DNA of 64,000 bases, from NCBI RefSeq assembly GCF_002994745.2, contig NC_037092.1:87954398-88018397 (forward strand), in the 5' to 3' direction. How positions within the stretch are numbered: the first letter of the stretch is position 1; every line of letters begins with the position of its first letter. A model generated the notes under the pieces. The model did not search any database, was not told where the DNA came from, and was given only the letters and a program-made list of their open reading frames with translations. Of the stretch, positions 60,667 through 64,000 are shown piece after piece. Both the position numbers and the translations under genes were made by a program. Source of the DNA: Rosa chinensis. Taxonomy: Eukaryota > Streptophyta > Magnoliopsida > Rosales > Rosaceae.

Positions 60667-62246
60667 ATTGGTATCAAAGCCTTTGTGCTCAATCAAGAAC
60701 CATAGAATGAAAAGAAATAAAGAAATAAATAAACAAAACTGCTTCTTGTATAAAGTTTTCGTTGGGCCTCGCTTCATTATCGAAGCCCATCACCCACTCG
60801 GAGACAATCCAAAGACCCGCTTTAGTAAGACAGTTCTTCATTCCAAGCTAACCGTTATACCCATAACGGTCAGCCCCAAATTTCATTCCCAAATTTCTAG
60901 GGTTCTTCGATGGCGATCTCGGTCATGGTTTTTCCGCCTAAATTTTCTTGAACTATGATTGGAATCGTGATTGGACAGCCCTAAAAGTTGTTATACGGGT
61001 TTTGGATTGGTCTCCCTTCATCAACAAGAAGCAAGCACAGTAACCTGGTATGCTTTCGAACTGCTGCACAACAATTTTGAAGGAAAATTGATCTAATATC
61101 CCGATTCATATATGTTCTACGTTATTTTCTGCTCCTTACTATTGTTGAGTCATGTTTTTCGCTCTTTGGTTTTGTTGGCTTATATGTGACTATGCTTAAT
61201 TGGTCCTTTATGAGTATTTGTAGTTTACTACTGTGTATATGTATATACATATATATCCCACTTGATTAATTATGTATTCTGGGTTTATTGAGCTTCTGCT
61301 ATATATATTCCTATTCACTACTAAATTTATGTGATTGTTTTGTGTGTCTTGATTATTCTTGTTCATTGGCCAGTAATAGAGTGCTTATCCTCTATCTCAG
61401 TATTTTCTATGATTAATTAGTTTTGTGTCTACTTCTCCTCATAATCATTGTTCACTGTTTGTATTACTATTAAAAATGTAAAACTTCATATGTTCTTTTG
61501 ATTGGTCTCTCCTTATCAAAAGGAAGCAAATAAATTTTTGTATTCTGGTATGGTTTCGTATTGCTAAAGACAAGCTTTGAAGTGAACCAATCTTAAATAT
61601 ATAAATTTAAATTTATTTTGCCTTCTCTAACTTAGCTTTGTTGGCATATGTGTGATTACATAAGTGACTAATTATGTGTTTTGGGTTTCTTGTACGTGCT
61701 TCTGCATCCAAGTATTGTGTGTTCACTGCTTTATGTTTATCTCCCTATTCAGTATATTAAATTTCTTGTGAACACGCTCTAACAAAACTCAAGACACAAA
61801 CTTCATATATTCTCTTGATCCAGTTTAGTTAAATTTTTCACATATAGTATTGTCAATAGCAATCCCATGTTAAAAACTTTAATTAAACCTCAGTATTGGA
61901 TCAACATCTTGTGACATTAGTTTTAGAAGCTGGAATCCTTGCTCCCCATAGGAGGTTTAAATGATTATGGCTCCTGAGATTGATGTTAGCATATAACAGG
62001 CTTTAAAACTTGCCTTCAGAAGGTGAACTAAACTGTCTTCTTGCCACCCTAGGTGTTGACATGTTCTAAACAACCTATAGTTGAGTTTTGATTTTCTGCT
62101 TATATGATTCAGTTAGTGTCTATATGTCTTTGGCCACTCTAGGTAAGGCAGACACCTTATGTATTATTTGAGGGCACTTCAGTTTAATGCCATGAATTCA
62201 AATTTATAAATTCCCTACTAAATCTGGAACCTTTTAATGTTTTTGC
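60667..62246 (+). mobile_element. Interior of a copia-like element, no coding domains, interrupted
   Basis: After the primer site (60669-60680) the interior has no recognisable gag or pol domain, which suggests a non-autonomous (LARD/TRIM-like) or heavily decayed element. An imperfect internal direct duplication is present. 61003-61240 (TTGGATTGGTCTCCCTTCATCA...) resembles 61498-61690 (TTGATTGGTCTCTCCTTATCA...), about 490 bp apart. No 3' LTR is found; the sequence is cut by the LTR starting at 62247. Confidence 0.5.
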
Positions 62247-64000
62247 TGTGAGCCCCCGAAAATTTATTTAATTTGTAGAATGTAATTTTCGCCAATAAGA
62301 TTTTCACAAGGCGATTTACGTGACGAAATCTATTTCGGAAATTGTTTTGGTGTCGAGACCACCTATTAGGCCGAAATTCAAACTTTGGACCAATGTTCTT
62401 TCATTCGGGCCCAGGGCGAAGTCGCGAAATAAATTAGGAGGTTTCCGACGAAAAACGAGTAAAAGAAAAGTTACGAGCCCAAAACCCGAAAGGAATCAGC
62501 AAGGAGAATTCCGTAATTCATCGCAAGGGCAAAATGGACATTTCGCATACGCAAGTATAAATAGGAAATTGTGGAAACCCTAGCTCATTTTTCTCCTTCC
62601 TCTCCCTCTCGGCCGCATTCACTCTCTCTCCCCGATCTCTCACTCTCTCTTCTCCTTCACTCTGCCACCACCGGAGACCCCAGCTCCGGCCACCATCTCA
62701 CCACACCGCCTCCACCCTTCGAACCAGAACCGAATTCCGACCCAAACCTCACCAAAATCACGGCCGGGCACCATCGTCTTCCTTCACACGCGACAACCCA
62801 AGACTGCGCGTCACTGTTCCTCGACCCTCATCGCTCTTCCGGCGATTTCCACGCCCTTCTGCCACCGTCGTTCTACTCAACAAGCAAAGCGGAGAAAGAC
62901 CCAGAGACTCCTCTTCGCCGCCGACACCTGACGTTGCCGTTCGAACCTCATCGGAGCTCTCGGCTCTGCATGTCTTCATTCTCCGGTCTACAGCTCGAAT
63001 CGAGCTTGTACACTTCCATAAACGAAGTCGGAGCTACACTACCCTTCGAGACCCAAGCTCCCGACCTCCGACTCCGACCAGAGCAGCCGCACGCGCTTCA
63101 CGCGCCGCCGCTGGCGCGTCAACCACCGTAGCTCCGCCGCTCACGGTCGCTGGATCGTCTCTGTTAGGTAATTTACGTCATCCTAGTCTGGGTTGAAGCC
63201 TCCAATTAGATTTAGATTTAACACCTAATTTCTGTTGCTCAAATTGGATTGTGTGAGGTTTGGAGAATCTGCGTTTTGGAGATTTTGGAGGAGGAAGAAA
63301 CTATTGGTTCAGCCTAATTGGTATCGAAGAGTGGTAAGGACCTCGACCTTTGTTTGAATGAGATATTGGTTGAGGGTTGCTCATTGATGGTATATTGTCT
63401 GTTAGGGATTCAAAGGGTTGGTGGTGATGGAGCACGGCTATGTCGAGTCGAGTCACAGTTTGGAAAAGAAGAAATGGTAAGGGTCTGGGTTTTGAATCTG
63501 TTGTTGGTGAAACTGTGGTGGTTGTAATCTGTTGTTTGAATCGTTGAATGAGTGTGGTTAATGTGTGAAATTATTAGTACCAGATATGTGACTCGATTAA
63601 GTTTTGGTATATTGTGATTCATGGTTAAAATTGTAAAGATGGGTAATAAGAGTAATTTAAGTGTGAGTTGATGGTAATTACTAAGTCACCTGGATTTTGG
63701 CCCTTGTAGTGTAAGGTGGGAAGTAAATGGCTAATTAAGTGAGCATTTTGAAGAAATTGGTAAATAAGAATGTACCACTCATGACAAGTAAATTAGTGTG
63801 GTGAATGACATTATTGAGAATGGGTCAAAAGTTTAAATTAAGCATTTTGTAGCTATCATATCCCGAAACGAGTTTGAGAAACAAATTGTTCAGGAATGAC
63901 AATTATTTATTTGCTTAAGGTTAACGAGTAAGTAAAAAGGGTGAAACCGGTTGACCCGAATTACATAAAGACAGGAAGTATGATCTCCATATCCCGGATA
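62247..64000 (+). mobile_element. Start of a long LTR element running off the window
   Basis: TGTGAGCCCCCG at 62247 opens an LTR-like stretch with TATAAATA at 62556-62563 and a pyrimidine-rich leader near 62590-62660. No internal domains are reached before the window ends. The 186-codon open frame at 62571-63131 is proline/serine-rich and low in complexity, and I do not regard it as a gene. The organisation (TATA box, CT-rich leader, no domains) resembles the solo LTR at 25470-28033. Confidence 0.5.

Noticed and set aside
62571..63131. 186-codon open frame rich in Pro, Ser and Leu
   Set aside because: It starts just after the TATA box in an LTR leader, has no domain, and is low in complexity; probably chance in CT-rich DNA.

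Overview
The window is nuclear DNA from a flowering plant. The evidence is nested Ty3/gypsy and copia LTR elements, a LINE, hAT-like elements, and receptor-like-protein (RLP) genes of the leucine-rich-repeat type. The RLP genes look rosaceous to me, but I cannot prove the family from sequence alone. I find no intact ordinary host gene. The only recognisable host genes are decayed: a DnaJ/GPALPP-type pseudogene (about 2.02-3.58 kb) and two tandem RLP copies on the minus strand.

The dominant content is three copies of one Tat-lineage gypsy retrotransposon family, each with matching ends and a 5-bp target duplication. Element 1 is 4615-18990 (minus, GTATC). Element 2 is 21687-38747 (minus, GAGAG). 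Element 3 is 39107-53600 (plus, GGACA). Each carries LTR, primer site, gag-pro, pol (RT, two RNase H-like regions, integrase) and LTR. In every copy the space between pol and the 3' LTR holds a separate gene on the opposite strand. It encodes a plant mobile domain (PMD) protein, has five exons and four short GT-AG introns, and ends in a coiled-coil-like region. All three PMD copies are now broken by stops or frameshifts, and element 2's copy also has a 2.56-kb solo-LTR-like insertion in exon 5. A conserved TATA box and a short ORF lie between the converging 3' ends of pol and the PMD gene.

Host layout: a unit of about 5.5 kb, an RLP gene plus flanks, was tandemly duplicated. Unit 1 is now spread over 4490-54560 because elements 1, 2 and 3 and a 499-bp MITE-like insert landed in it. 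Elements 2 and 3 and the MITE-like insert interrupt the RLP1 coding sequence in three places, and element 1 sits in its 3' flank. Unit 2 (about 54560-60190) has a decayed RLP2. A LINE-like insert upstream of RLP2 itself holds a hAT-like element. Unit 2 serves as the uninserted reference for three of unit 1's four insertion sites, and unit 1 serves as the empty site for the LINE.

The right end (60311-64000) holds a copia-type LTR with its primer site and a non-coding interior, cut by the start of another long LTR that runs off the window. The left end (1-2020) has no gene I can name, only a promoter-like TATA and one exon-like stretch on the minus strand.
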